Positions 10,501 to 19,559 of a stretch of DNA of 52,045 bases are shown one piece after another; the stretch's first letter is position 1, and each line of letters begins with the position of its first letter. Both the position numbers and the translations under genes were made by a program. The stretch comes from Nemertoderma westbladi. Taxonomy: Eukaryota; Xenacoelomorpha; Nemertodermatida; Nemertodermatidae. The DNA lies in NCBI GenBank assembly GCA_032718475.1, contig JAUCBJ010001312.1, positions 1 to 52,045 on the forward strand, read 5' to 3'. The notes under the pieces are model-generated. The model worked only from the letters and a program-made list of their open reading frames with translations. It did no database searches and had not been told where the DNA came from.

Positions 10501-13500
10501 AGTAGTGCAATTGTTTCCGAATTTATGTTCGTCATGGTGCCATCGACATGTCCCGTAAATATCGATACCGTTTACATTTGGGACTGAGTTAATGATCGGT
10601 TTTGAGGTATTGTTATAACATGCCCCGAAATTATCAGTATCATTTGTACCACCAATAGGGTTCTCATTCATAACGGGTTGTGAGGCAATATCAACAACAT
10701 TTACACCTTGGACTGAGTTCACATTAGTAGAGGGGTCTAAAATACTGTTACCACATGTCACAAAATTATCAATACCGTTTCCACTTGGAAGTGAGTTCAC
10801 ATTAATAACCGGTTTTAAAAAATTGTTATTAAATGTCCCGAAATTATCAATGACATTTACTCTTGGGACTGGTTTCACATTAGTAACGGGTTGTAAAATA
10901 TTGTCAATGACATTTACACTTGGAACTGGGTTCACATTAACAATCGGTTTTAAAATATTGTTATGAAAAGTCCCGAAATTATCAATACCATTTCCACTTG
11001 GGACTGATTTCACATTAGTAACGGGTTGTAAAATATTGTCAATGACATTTACACTTGGGACTGGGTTCACATTAACAATCGGTTTTAAAATATTGTTATG
11101 AAAAGTCCCGAAATTATCAATACCATTTCCACTTGGGACTGATTTCACATTAGTAACGGGTTGTAAAATATTGTCAATGACATTTACACTTGGGACTGGG
11201 TTCACATTAACAATCGGTTTTAAAATATTGTTATGAAATCTCCCGAAATTATCAATACCAGTTCCACTTGGGACTGGTTTCACATTAGTAACGGGTTGTA
11301 AAATATTGTCAATGACATTTACACTTGGAACTGGGTTCACATTAACAATCGGTTTTAAAATATTGTTATGAAAAGTCCCGAAATTATCAATACCATTTCC
11401 ACTTGGGACTGATTTAACATTAGTAACGGGTTGTAAAATATTGTCAATGACATTTGCACCTGGGACTGGGTTCACATTAGTTACAGGTTTTGAAATATTG
11501 TAAATTGTGTTAAAGCTGGATGGTTGATCAACTTCAGAGATAGATTGAGACATTGCACATATATTGCAACTACAATTGTTATCTACACGGCGGCATCCCT
11601 GAACTGGTTTATCCGGGCCTAACCAGCTCGAAACCTCTGTAGGGGGCAGAGGTTCGATCTTATTAGCAGAGAGTTTGCCCTGGCTCCTTGTGACTGGCCT
11701 TCGGTGTATTCTTCCCTGCCTTTTGACGGTTTTCATGATCTGTTTATCACCTAAATCCGTTGCTACCACAACAGGTGGGAATATATTGTTCGCACTAGTT
11801 GTCTTATTCGTGGCTGTATCATCGTTATCTGAAGTCGGAAGAGCCCCATCAAGTTGGTTCTCTGTAGGATTCGTATCATTGCAGTCGACACGTTTTAGTT
11901 CCAACCCCGAGGATTTGTCCGGGTTGAGTCGAGGAACCGTTCTGTTTTCGGATCGTTTTAGTTCCGACTCCGAGGATTTGTCCGGGTTGAGTCGAGGAAC
12001 CGTTCCGTTGTCGGATCGTTTTAGTTCCGACTCCGAGGATTTGTCCGGGTTGAGTCGAGGAACTGTTCCGTTGTCGGATCGTTTTAGTTCCGACTCCGAG
12101 GATTTGTCCGGGTTGAGTCGAGGAACCGTTCCGTTGTCGGATCGTTTTAGTTCTGACTCCGAGGATTTGTCCGGGTTGAGTCGAGGAACCGCTCCGTTGT
12201 CGGATCGTTTTAGTTCCGACTCCGAGGATTTGTCCGGGTTGAGTCGAGGAGCCGTTCCATTTTCGGATCGTTTTAGTTCCGACTCCGAGGATTTGTCCGG
12301 GTTGAGTCGAGGAACCGTTCCGTTGTCGGATCGTTTTAGTTCCGACTCCGAGGATTTGTCCGGGTTGAGTCGAGGAACCGTTCCGTTGTCGGATCGTCTT
12401 AGTTCCGACTCCGAGGATTTGTCCGGGTTGAGTCGAGGAACCGTTCCGTTGTCGGATCGTTTTAGTTCCGACTCCGAGGATTTGTCCGGGTTGAGTCGAG
12501 GAACCGTTCCATTGTCGGATCGTTTTAGTTCCGACTCCGAGGATTTGTCTGGGTTGAGTCGAGGAACCGTTCCATTTTCGGATCGTTTTAGTTCCGACTC
12601 CGAGGATTTGTCCGGGTTGAGTCGAGGAACCGTTCCATTGTCGGATCGTTTTAGTTCCGACTCCGAGGATTTGTCCGGGTTGAGTCGAGGAACCGTTCCG
12701 TTGTCGGATCGTTTTAGTTCCGACTCCGAGGATTTGTCCGGGTTGAGTCGAGGAGCCATTCCATTTTCGGATCGTTTTAGTTCCGACTCCGAAGATCTGT
12801 CCGGGTTGAGTCGAGGAACCGTTCCGTTGTCGGATCGTTTTAGTTCCGACTCCGAGGATTTGTCCGGGTTGAGTTGAGGAACCGTTCCGTTGTCAGTTCG
12901 TTTTAGTTCCGACTCCGAGGATTTGTCCGGGTTAAGTTGAGGAACCGTTCCGTTGTCAGTTCGTTTTAGTTCCGACTCCGAGGATTTGTCCGGGTTGAGT
13001 TGAGGAACCGTTCCGTTGTCAGTTCGTTTTAGTTCCGACTCCGAGGATTTGTCCGGGTTGAGTTGAGGAACCGTTCCGTTGTCGGATCGTTTTAGTTCCG
13101 ACTCCGAGGATTTGTCCAGGTTGAGTCGAGGAACCGTTCCGTTGTCAGATCGTTTTAGTTCCAACTCCGAGGATTTGTCCGGGTTGAGTTGAGGAACCGT
13201 TCCGTTGTCGGATCGTTTTAGTTTCGACTCCGAGGATTTGTCCGGGTTGAGTCGAGGAGCCGTTCCATTTTCGGATCGTTTTAGTTCCGACTCCGAAGAT
13301 TTGTCCGGGTTGAGTCGAGGAACCGTTCCGTTGTTGGATCGTTTTAGTTTTGACTCCGAGGATTTGTCCGGGTTGAGTCGAGGAGCCGTTCCATTTTCGG
13401 ATCGTTTTAGTTCCGACTCCGAGGATTTGTCCGGGTTGAGTTGAGGAACCGTTCCGTTGTCGGATCGTTTTAGTTTCGACTCCGAGGATTTGTCCGGGTT

Positions 13501-13710
13501 GAGTCGAGGAACCGTTCCGTTGTCGGATCGTTTTAGTTCCGACTCCGAGGATTTGTCCGGGTTGAGTTGAGGAACCGTTCCGTTGTCGGATCGTTTTAGT
13601 TCCGACTCCGAGGATTTGTCTGGGTTTGAACGAGTCCCAGGATGGATGGGTCGATGAAGAACCGGTAGTCGGCTTTTTAATTTGGCAGGTGTCCTGGCAA
13701 GAGACGGCAT
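7561..13710 (-). CDS. LINE ORF1: giant repeat-rich protein with Ulp1/SENP-like cysteine protease domain
   Basis: The frame is open from 13842, but the first ATG is at 13710 (2049 residues). Numbered from that Met: 28 tandem 21-residue hydrophilic repeats (about 27-605); a Cys-rich linker; four to five 45-residue Asn/Val/Pro-rich repeats (about 737-957); a Ulp1/C48-like domain (about 1290-1460) with GHYIL (His about 1371) and QPNHYDCGPF (Gln, nucleophile Cys about 1438); a coiled coil (about 1650-1707); a Ser/Lys/His-rich basic stretch; and a C-terminal domain with a WPDGLRCREW motif. The usual catalytic Asp after the His strand is not obvious. Inferred roles are RNA binding by the basic C-terminus and SUMO/ubiquitin-like cleavage by the protease. 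It is far longer than usual LINE ORF1 proteins. Confidence 0.85.
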   Translation of the reverse strand: MPSLARTPAKLKSRLPVLHRPIHPGTRSNPDKSSESELKRSDNGTVPQLNPDKSSESELKRSDNGTVPRLNPDKSSESKLKRSDNGTVPQLNPDKSSESELKRSENGTAPRLNPDKSSESKLKRSNNGTVPRLNPDKSSESELKRSENGTAPRLNPDKSSESKLKRSDNGTVPQLNPDKSSELELKRSDNGTVPRLNLDKSSESELKRSDNGTVPQLNPDKSSESELKRTDNGTVPQLNPDKSSESELKRTDNGTVPQLNPDKSSESELKRTDNGTVPQLNPDKSSESELKRSDNGTVPRLNPDRSSESELKRSENGMAPRLNPDKSSESELKRSDNGTVPRLNPDKSSESELKRSDNGTVPRLNPDKSSESELKRSENGTVPRLNPDKSSESELKRSDNGTVPRLNPDKSSESELKRSDNGTVPRLNPDKSSESELRRSDNGTVPRLNPDKSSESELKRSDNGTVPRLNPDKSSESELKRSENGTAPRLNPDKSSESELKRSDNGAVPRLNPDKSSESELKRSDNGTVPRLNPDKSSESELKRSDNGTVPRLNPDKSSESELKRSDNGTVPRLNPDKSSESELKRSENRTVPRLNPDKSSGLELKRVDCNDTNPTENQLDGALPTSDNDDTATNKTTSANNIFPPVVVATDLGDKQIMKTVKRQGRIHRRPVTRSQGKLSANKIEPLPPTEVSSWLGPDKPVQGCRRVDNNCSCNICAMSQSISEVDQPSSFNTIYNISKPVTNVNPVPGANVIDNILQPVTNVKSVPSGNGIDNFGTFHNNILKPIVNVNPVPSVNVIDNILQPVTNVKPVPSGTGIDNFGRFHNNILKPIVNVNPVPSVNVIDNILQPVTNVKSVPSGNGIDNFGTFHNNILKPIVNVNPVPSVNVIDNILQPVTNVKSVPSGNGIDNFGTFHNNILKPIVNVNPVPSVNVIDNILQPVTNVKPVPRVNVIDNFGTFNNNFLKPVINVNSLPSGNGIDNFVTCGNSILDPSTNVNSVQGVNVVDIASQPVMNENPIGGTNDTDNFGACYNNTSKPIINSVPNVNGIDIYGTCRWHHDEHKFGNNCTTLIDLSVSNIIKPSHSHTNHKSVVPKSANTNPARPVISVMGLQDDGTWKHREVEGKIINDNAESILPIDSTQVDAEILSPIKSNSNSTSHQHKSPNSAVVNVFKHDLNVEAPSFSMPLDTAIGHQPTSKALKITDFYQKVGPNSSAVKYTLNPNCDKSGLPLHNSEHIIEHSGAEPIVDDHGDQWLEGIFHADVEVGFNETEVVKAITKPRRDNPKPLFNITQGSIDMNSLQGTSFVTTGIIDCYFGILERNLPRISSIDSSLCYKLNHENFDVSAAVRYITSSCDPENDELIFFPECANGHYILHIAEVVNKKLYSFCPINRDYSSNIQSHLCDLLNLIQRVKGVANPAWHTETRYRDIPSQPNHYDCGPFICLYALYLATCNKDIFQQIKVGCVRKWLEGVIIDTKIDYDLLHKHRIPQSRLSALSGIQTSAPSNNHSVCPSTHSELSHSNPKGKQEDSSKEGKSSDGSNYKHTKSTFPIYNEYNLTKLLKDPKRKALKTLVSINSNTLSLLREKLFHDVRTLMQPTQSVSLLLQNRNSVKEQALDVFELMNCMKEGCFTAPCRKRLILAEQSSVDYGYNQLRLDLLQSVDVLQSRLAKMEDSYVNLKQEFTNLKDELYQERHARLVIQAKLEDLTSVQTQHPQSEPASVNMNLPNPKADSQPLAKSHLTTTGSHRTSRGTTWRNTMSGVTTTNRFEALQSTPELNPTAPESLYSDYTTLSEIESFDGSSPDCGPDEAPQVKKHERRTRHSEIPVKKTSKAHHSYSPQSTSHKGSGSVKRSMQHSKSNTSKHPYSESNYSTNPTADRKKDGPNLRDVPNKSRHSGNSHIHTPNISNYPTMNFGYISRDNHHRQQPQHTTVTSASVDAAKYPYAYLYVTSSNHKSRGEDITRHLLKRNITVFYTKRIQNFHRSGYIGVRVTVDAGVRASLLQDDFWPDGLRCREWTVKKSHQATGYRGRFHDPDVWYQRRLSSESPIYF
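10840..11500 (-). repeat. 135-bp in-frame tandem repeat within ORF1 (45 residues)
   Basis: The motif CAATGACATTT recurs at 10906, 11041, 11176, 11311 and 11446, a strict 135-bp period. Each unit encodes 45 residues rich in Asn, Val, Ile and Pro, with two sub-repeats of the pattern N-ILxPxxNVxxVPS. Units differ by few bases, so the array is young or homogenised. Confidence 0.85.
11895..13632 (-). repeat. 63-bp in-frame tandem repeat within ORF1, ~28 copies (21 residues)
   Basis: About 28 copies of a 63-bp unit encode a hydrophilic 21-residue unit beginning NPDKSSESELKRSDNGT. Most copies differ at one or two positions (SDNG or SENG, VPRL or VPQL). It is markedly more GC-rich than its surroundings. 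The plus strand of the repeat is also open for long stretches (11675-12877 and 13205-13444), a by-product of a unit length divisible by three and a stop-free complement. Confidence 0.9.
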
Positions 13711-14017
13711 TGCATCGGTGGCGATGTGTGGCGATATATTACAGCAGTAATCTGGTAATACAGTCTGACAGTAGGCGTTATAATTACTAATTATATTCGG
13801 AATGCATCCATGTTCAGCATGATCCGGTCTCTTAAAAATCAAATCAAAAAATCAAAAAATTATAGGCCTACAGTGAAGTTTTAATTGGCTACTGGTACCT
13901 GGGTACTGATAATAAATTAGTATAATAAATTGTATAATAAATAGTATAATAAATTACATTTTTACAAGAAAAAACGTGGTAAATTTTTTTTCAATTTTTC
14001 AATTGAAATTTTTTTAA

Positions 14018-14182
14018 CTAGCTAATAAAAAGTACTAGCTAAAACAAAATTAAAATTACTAGCTACCATCGTACTGGCAGAAAGTTAAATATTTGTTCTA
14101 GAACAAAAAACCTCATGATAAAAGCCATTTTCATATGAAACAATTTGTTTAAAAAGTGGGTACCCATAACATAGTAGTACCC
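14018..14182. repeat. Right part of the foldback/TIR element flanking the LINE
   Basis: This segment is the reverse complement of 3278 to about 3440. It contains CTAGCTACCATCGTACTG and GTTCTAGAAC and ends GGGTACCCATAACATAGTAG followed by TACC at 14182. It also directly repeats, at roughly 85% by eye, the block at 3925-4016. It closes the inverted pair around the LINE. Confidence 0.65.
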
Positions 14183-14248
14183 GCAGAGACTGCCTGGTAT
14201 CTATGACCAATTCTTTGATTAAGAACCTGAAATATGAAATATAAGTAT

Positions 14249-15101
14249 GATGAAAGATATCCTAAAAAACAACCATCCATGCAGACAGGTAAAAATTAAT
14301 ATTGAATTTCATTTGGTCTTTTCATACATTGTAAATTTAGTTGCTTATAAGATGTCGCAAAATTAAGATTACTTGCTTCACATAAAACACTGCTGTACTC
14401 CTTTTACCAGTAGGCCTACCCGTAGCAGGTATCTGGGTTTATAGTGTTTATAGATGGCAGTATTTTGCGTACCGGTAGTTGTATTTAACGTGCCACCATA
14501 ACCTTCTTATTTCCCTTAATAAATAATTTACCATGAGACATGCTAATAATTTGCCAATGACAGCATTTGCGTCAATTCCCCATCGCGATCAGCCCCATTG
14601 CCAACAACTCCGACTATGTATAAAGTAGTGTTAAGCGGCTTTCTAGTTACGTAATAAATATTCGAAAACACTAAACTATTTACGGCCACCGTCAGCCGGT
14701 CCGCCGCTAAACGCAGATCGCATCGCATTCCTCGTCAACGCAACATCGACGTAAGTCTGACTTTTCCCACCGCACTCCGTGCCCGGAGTAAGAAACTCGG
14801 TATTATGATCCGACTGACCCCGTGTTCCCAGTGTAGAAAATATAATTAAACATTACTGCTTTCATTGCTGCATTGAACACAACTATCGGGACGCAAAAGA
14901 CTGCAATCTATAAAGCCAGATACCTGCTACCGGTAGGCCTACTGGTAAAAGCAGTACAGCAGTGTTTTATGTGAAGTAAGTAATCTTAATTTAGCGACAT
15001 CTTATACGCAACTAAATTTATAATGTATGAAAAGACCAAATTAAATTCAATATTAAATTTCACCTGTCTGCATGGATGGTTGTTTTTAGATTATCTTTCA
15101 T
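14249..15101. mobile_element. Inverted-repeat (MITE/foldback) element
   Basis: Arms at 14249 to about 14490 and about 14860-15101 are reverse complements. Landmarks are CAACCATCCATGCAGACAG against CTGTCTGCATGGATGGTTG, and a pair of TAGGCCTA palindromes at 14411 and 14934. The interior of about 370 bp shows no recognisable gene. No clear target duplication was identified. It sits between the LINE block and the next TIR element. Confidence 0.7.
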
Positions 15102-15104
15102 TTG

Positions 15105-15176
15105 GCGGTTCAGTTCGGTCCAGTTCGCCTCTCTTTCGATCCAGTTCGGTTCAGTTCGGTCCAGTTCGGTCCAGAT
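15105..15176. repeat. Short minisatellite, ~10-bp unit TTCGGTCCAG
   Basis: Six or seven imperfect copies of a 10-bp unit (TTCGGTCCAG, variants TTCGATCCAG and TTCGGTTCAG) lie directly between two mobile elements. No gene is present. Confidence 0.7.
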
Positions 15177-15253
15177 TCGAGTACAGAACTATCCGTATTA
15201 TGGCATACTTTTAGTATTAAAACCCCATTTTATTATATATACAGTATATTAGA

Positions 15254-15490
15254 GTCACTAATTCAAAGAATTATGTTCTCATTTTAAAATGAGTACACCA
15301 TTAATTCGGGAAATTTTGCAATTTTGTACTCATATTTTTATAAGAGACACTAATTCAATGAATTTTGTTCTCATTTTAAAATGAGTACACACACCATTAA
15401 TTCGGAAAATCTTTCAATTTTGTAATCATATTTTCATAAGAGTCACTAATTCACTGAATTATGTTCTCATTTTAAAATGAGTACACCAGT
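15254..15490. repeat. Subterminal tandem repeat of the TIR element (three copies, ~100 bp)
   Basis: Three copies of a unit containing GAGTCACTAATTCA, TTCTCATTTTAAAATGAG (itself a palindrome) and CACCATTAATTCGG lie just inside the left end. A single inverted copy lies at about 22285-22375 inside the right end. Such subterminal repeats often bind transposase; that role is inference. Confidence 0.75.
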
Positions 15491-15555
15491 AACATTTTCA
15501 CAAGAGCCCGGTTGCGACCAAGGCGGCCTACGTCGTGATATGTTTGGAACATTTA

Positions 15556-17863
15556 TTAACCCTTTCCGGCCGACTGTATATTTTTGTATACACTGAATTT
15601 ATTTCACTATGAATTGCATAATTTTAACTAATTATAGTTGGTTTCATCCAATTGAGACCCTATCACACTTCCTTTACTTATAAATTACCGATTCTGATTG
15701 GATAATTGTAGTAGAAGGCTTCAATGAACGATTTTAGATGCTGTGTTTTCAGGTATTGACATGATGACTACCTGGCATAGGAAAGATGGTTATTTAAATG
15801 CTTTGGCAAAGCGATATTGAGAATTTTGATTGGGTATTCCAAAGATGGATTGTCCAATGAGATAATAATACTTCCATGATAAACTTTACAGTACAGGTAG
15901 GCTGGTAGTGTTATTGATAAACCACTGTATACATTTGTCTACGTTAGGTTTATAAAGTTGGGGAGTAGAAGTGGTGCAGCCACAGTTGGGGACTAGATGT
16001 GGTGCAGCACCGTTGGGGAGTAGATGTGATTCAGCCACCGTTTGTGTGATGTGGTGCTTCCACCATTGGGGTGTGTGTAGGCCTAGATGTGGTGCTGCCA
16101 CCATAGGGGAGTCGATGTTGACCATTGGGGTGTAGTGGTGGCGCAGCCACCATGGGGAGTAGATGTTGACCATAGGATAGTAGAGGTGATGCAGCCACCA
16201 TTGTAGATAGATGTGGTGCAGTCGTCATTGGAGAGTAGATGTGGAACAGCCTCCATTGGGGAGTAGATGTGGCGTAGCCACCATAGTGGAGTAGATGTTG
16301 ATCATTGGGCCTTGGGAGTAGATGTGATGCAGCCACTATTGGGGAGTAGATGTGGCGAAGTCGCCATTGGGCCTTGGGAGTAGATGTGATGCAGCCACCA
16401 TAGGGGAGTAGATGTGGTACATCCACCACCGTAGGGGTGTAGATATGGTGCAGCCACCATTGGAAAGTAAATCTGGCGAACCCAGAAATTGGGGAGTAGA
16501 TGTGGTGCAGCCACCATTGGGGAGTAAATCTGGCGCACCCATCATTTGGAAGTAGATGTGGTGCAGCCACCATTGATGAGTAGATGTGGTGCAGCTATCA
16601 TTGCGGAGTAGATATGGTGCAGCCACCATTGATGAGTAGATGTGGTTCAGCCACCATTGGGGAGTAGATGCTGACCATTGATGAGTAGATGTGGTGCAGA
16701 CACCATAGTGGAGTAGATGTTAACCATTGGGCCTTGGTAGTAGATGTGATTCAGCCACCATTGGGGAGTAGATGTGGTGCAGCCACCATTGATGAGTAGA
16801 TGTGGTGCAGCCACCATTGGGGTGTAGATGCTGACCATTGATGAGTAGATGTGGTGCAGACACCATAGTGGAGTAGATGTTAACCATTGGGCCTTGGTAG
16901 TAGATGTGATTCAGCCACCATTGGGGAGTAGATGTAGTGCAGCCACCATTGATGAGTAGATGTGGTGCAGCCACCACAGTGGAGTAGATGCTGAGCATTG
17001 GTGAGTAGATATGGTGTAGCCACCATATGGAGTAAATGTTGACCATTGGGGATTAGATGTGGTGTAGCCACCATATGGAGTAGATGTTAACCATTGGGCC
17101 ATGGGAATAGATGTGATTCAGCCACCATTGGGGAGTAGATGTAGTGCAGCCACTGTTTAGGAGTAGATGTTGTACACTCACATTATACAGGCAGGGCAGA
17201 TAGACATACAAACAGTTGAAAAAGGTCAGTCGAAACTGTTTTTTTCAAACTTTAACAAAACTGACAGAAAAAACATTCACTGTATAATTCTTCCTTTTTA
17301 AGTTTTTTTGTCGCACTGTGTTGCTTTTAAACAACGTGTGTTGTGAAAACACACAAAATTATAAAATTTTGCCATTTTGGCAAATTTCACAGTATTGACA
17401 GCTTTTCATTCCGAAAAAACGTAATTTAAATTTTTTATAAGAATATACTACTAGGATCGGCATGCTGCATTGCAGCTGCATTTTTAAGAATGCTGTGCCG
17501 GCTTGTCAACAAAATTGCGCCGCCACAACTCCCTATCACCCATGACATTTGCTAGATCATCCGCATCTTTAAGGCCAGTGTCCTTTAAGATGCGTCTCAA
17601 TAAGATATAAGAATATACTTTCTATACGATGTATGTATGTAAGTAAGTACGTACAATCTAGAGTTCGTATACAAAAGTATACATTGGGAATATGTTTCAT
17701 ATACCTAACGTATACTTTTGTATACAATAAAAAAAACAACATTGGAAATAATTTTTTGAAAATTTTTTCATCGAAAATTATTATTTGGTGTATAATTAAC
17801 CCATTAACAAGACCAAACAATTTTTTTTCCTAAATTAAATTAATTCAGGCCGGAAAGGGTTAA
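15556..17863. mobile_element. Non-autonomous piggyBac-type element (2.3 kb) with TTAA ends
   Basis: TTAA (15556-15559) is followed by CCCTTTCCGGCC; the right end is GGCCGGAAAGGG followed by TTAA (17860-17863). TTAA duplication plus a CCC-starting short TIR is the piggyBac signature. Inner inverted GTATAC-containing motifs occur at about 15580 and 17660-17730, as in piggyBac subterminal repeats. No transposase is present; the cargo is a minisatellite and AT-rich filler. It is nested in the larger TIR element, immediately upstream of the preserved part of the HECT-like gene. Confidence 0.75.
15960..17165. repeat. 28-bp minisatellite (plus shorter variant units)
   Basis: About 1.2 kb is made of imperfect copies of GTAGATGTGGTGCAGCCACC followed by ATTGGGGA (28 bp), interspersed with a variant GTAGATGTTGACCATTGG and a CCTTGGGA insert. 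The overlapping reading frames on the minus strand are products of the repeat, not genes. It lies wholly inside the piggyBac-type element. Confidence 0.85.
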
Positions 17864-17916
17864 TGCTTTAATTAATTCCGCTCTGTTTTCGAATATTGAT
17901 TGATGGATTAATAATA

Positions 17917-18759
17917 CCAACCGTAGCTGATATATCTAAGGTGGCCAATGGTCAATTTAGGGCATTAGGAAAAGTGTTGGCTATTGCAATTATATACATG
18001 GTGAGCTCGTTATTGGCATAATTCACCCTTTAGTTGGGCGATATATTTCATATAATGGCCAGGATGTTGGTTGTGTAGAATTTCTAGAATTGATCCACGA
18101 ATTGCCGGAAGTAATTACTAATTTGTTTCAAGGAAACATCACAGACGAATTGCGATACAAGTCCTCCGAAATGGGATTGATTATGATTGAAGCGAATATT
18201 ACTCACAGTGATTTAAGTCTGCGTAAGTTTGCAGAGTTGTTTCTGAAGTCGTTACTAATATTCATTAAAGGCGCTATAGATTCTCTGAATGAAGGAATTC
18301 TGCCAATTCTGACCACAAAAGATTTTCCAAGTCACCTTATCTATAAAGTCCTTTCTTGTTCCCTGAAAATAATGGTTTCCAAAATTTGGCGTGAAGCTGA
18401 ATTCTTGGATCCTCTCCAACCAGGCTCAAACGGTTACGAAAGGGAAGATGATATTTCATTTTGGTTTGGCACCTCATTTCAATGTTTAGATGACTGTGGG
18501 TCATTAGTTTGGGAACAACACACATTGACCAAATCTAATATTCTTCACTGGCTATGTGGCTCATCCGGGCCGACTATGGTCCCAAAACTAACTGTTTTAT
18601 TTTAGGTACTGCAAAGAAAATAATTGTAAATGTTATCTTACTTATTCCACGTGTGCAATGCAACTCACCATCCCTATTCATATCGATTCTGAACAAGAAG
18701 TGAAGCGGCTTTTAGTTGAATCCTATTTCGCTTCTGGAGCAGGCTTTGACCGGTGTTAA
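17917..18759 (+). pseudogene. HECT-like E3 ubiquitin ligase domain gene of the transposon (frameshifted)
   Basis: Three consecutive reading frames together give a HECT-like C-terminal half. The first has FRALGKVLAIAI (about 17950-17995). The second starts with GIIHPLVG (about 18018) and runs to 18602. The third includes YSTCAMQL with the candidate catalytic Cys at 18652-18654 and ends at TAA 18757-18759. Frameshifts are needed near 17998 and near 18595. The TTG at 18090 is not a start. HECT domains transfer ubiquitin through that Cys; the arrangement resembles short G2E3-like HECT proteins (inference). The 5' part may have been displaced by the piggyBac-type insertion just upstream. Confidence 0.6.
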
Positions 18760-19462
18760 AAAATCAGACAATTATTAATTAATTAGCATCTCGTTATTGC
18801 AATTTTCTATATCATTTTTAATTCTAGAATTTAATTATTTTAATTTTAGAATTCAAACTTTTGAATTGTTTAATCTATTACCAAGAAGTCCTATATTATT
18901 AGTGTATTTTAGTTATTAGTAGATAACATTTTATGTTGTTGAGTTTTGTTCTGTGAAATTTGAGGTGTTATAGTAAACTTAGCATCCTTATACAATGTGT
19001 ATATTGCACTAGTGGGCAGTAATAAAAATGTCACCTGTATAAATAACATCACACCAACTTCACCATTTTCAATGATACAACATTGGGATTGAATGGATAT
19101 CCACAACCAATCATCCCCCCTTCTTAATAATTTAAGTTAATTGAAATTGACATATTAATTTATTAAATTTACTTTTTTAATTTAATATCAAGATGAAGGC
19201 TCCTTACGTTTTAGGCCCGTGTGTTCCTATTGTACTTTATGCTTTTCCAATTTTCGCCCAATTATTGGAAAGGAACAGGTTATAGTGGCATGCAATTCTA
19301 ACCAAAACATTAAACGGGAGTCAATAGCACAGGTTAAACTTCCATAATCAATTTTGATTGATAATCATCAATCATCAATTAAAAGTATTAATTAAATATA
19401 TATCTATTAGTTAAAGGACAAATTATGTTATCCCACTCAATAGCGAATGAAATTATTCATTC
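18760..19462. other. AT-rich spacer between convergent transposon genes
   Basis: Nothing recognisable as a gene. It is AT-rich with short open stretches only. It separates the 3' end of the HECT-like gene from the tRNA-like sequence. Confidence 0.4.
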
Positions 19463-19559
19463 GTCCTGGTAGCTCAGTTGCCTTACGACACACACACCCG
19501 GCTGATGATAACCAGAAGTTTGAAACCTAGGTACTGGGTTCAAGCCCCAATAGGGTCGG
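19463..19559 (+). repeat. tRNA-derived sequence (SINE head or tRNA pseudogene)
   Basis: An A box (TAGCTCAGTTG at about 19470) and a B box (GGTTCAAGCCC, 19537-19547) of RNA polymerase III promoters are present in the right order. The distance between them is longer than in a normal tRNA and a CA repeat interrupts the first half, so a clover leaf is unlikely. A tRNA-derived SINE head inserted in the spacer is the best guess. Confidence 0.5.

Larger units (their letters stand above)
4017..13990 (-). mobile_element. Non-LTR (LINE-type) retrotransposon, near full length, minus strand
   Basis: In transcription order it has a short 5' leader (about 13990-13711), ORF1 with a Ulp1-like protease domain (13710-7561), ORF2 with APE endonuclease and reverse transcriptase (7541-4483, one frameshift), a 3' UTR (4482-4048) and a trinucleotide tail. 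The exact 5' boundary is uncertain. ORF order, 19-bp spacing, APE plus RT domains and TAA tail are classic for APE-type LINEs. Motif A of the RT ends in GAFN, nearest to R1/LOA-like lineages (inference). No RNase H was recognised. The near-intact frames suggest a recent insertion. Confidence 0.85.

Noticed and set aside
11675-13444. Long plus-strand open frames (about 400 and 79 codons)
   Set aside because: They are antisense readings of the 63-bp repeat of the minus-strand ORF1; nothing outside the repeat supports them.
3925-14117. A target-site duplication of about 95 bp for the LINE
   Set aside because: The two copies differ by roughly 15% by eye, whereas the LINE frames are nearly intact; duplicated foldback arms explain them better.
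15886-17102. Several overlapping minus-strand frames rich in His, Pro and Leu
   Set aside because: All are translations of the 28-bp minisatellite in different frames.
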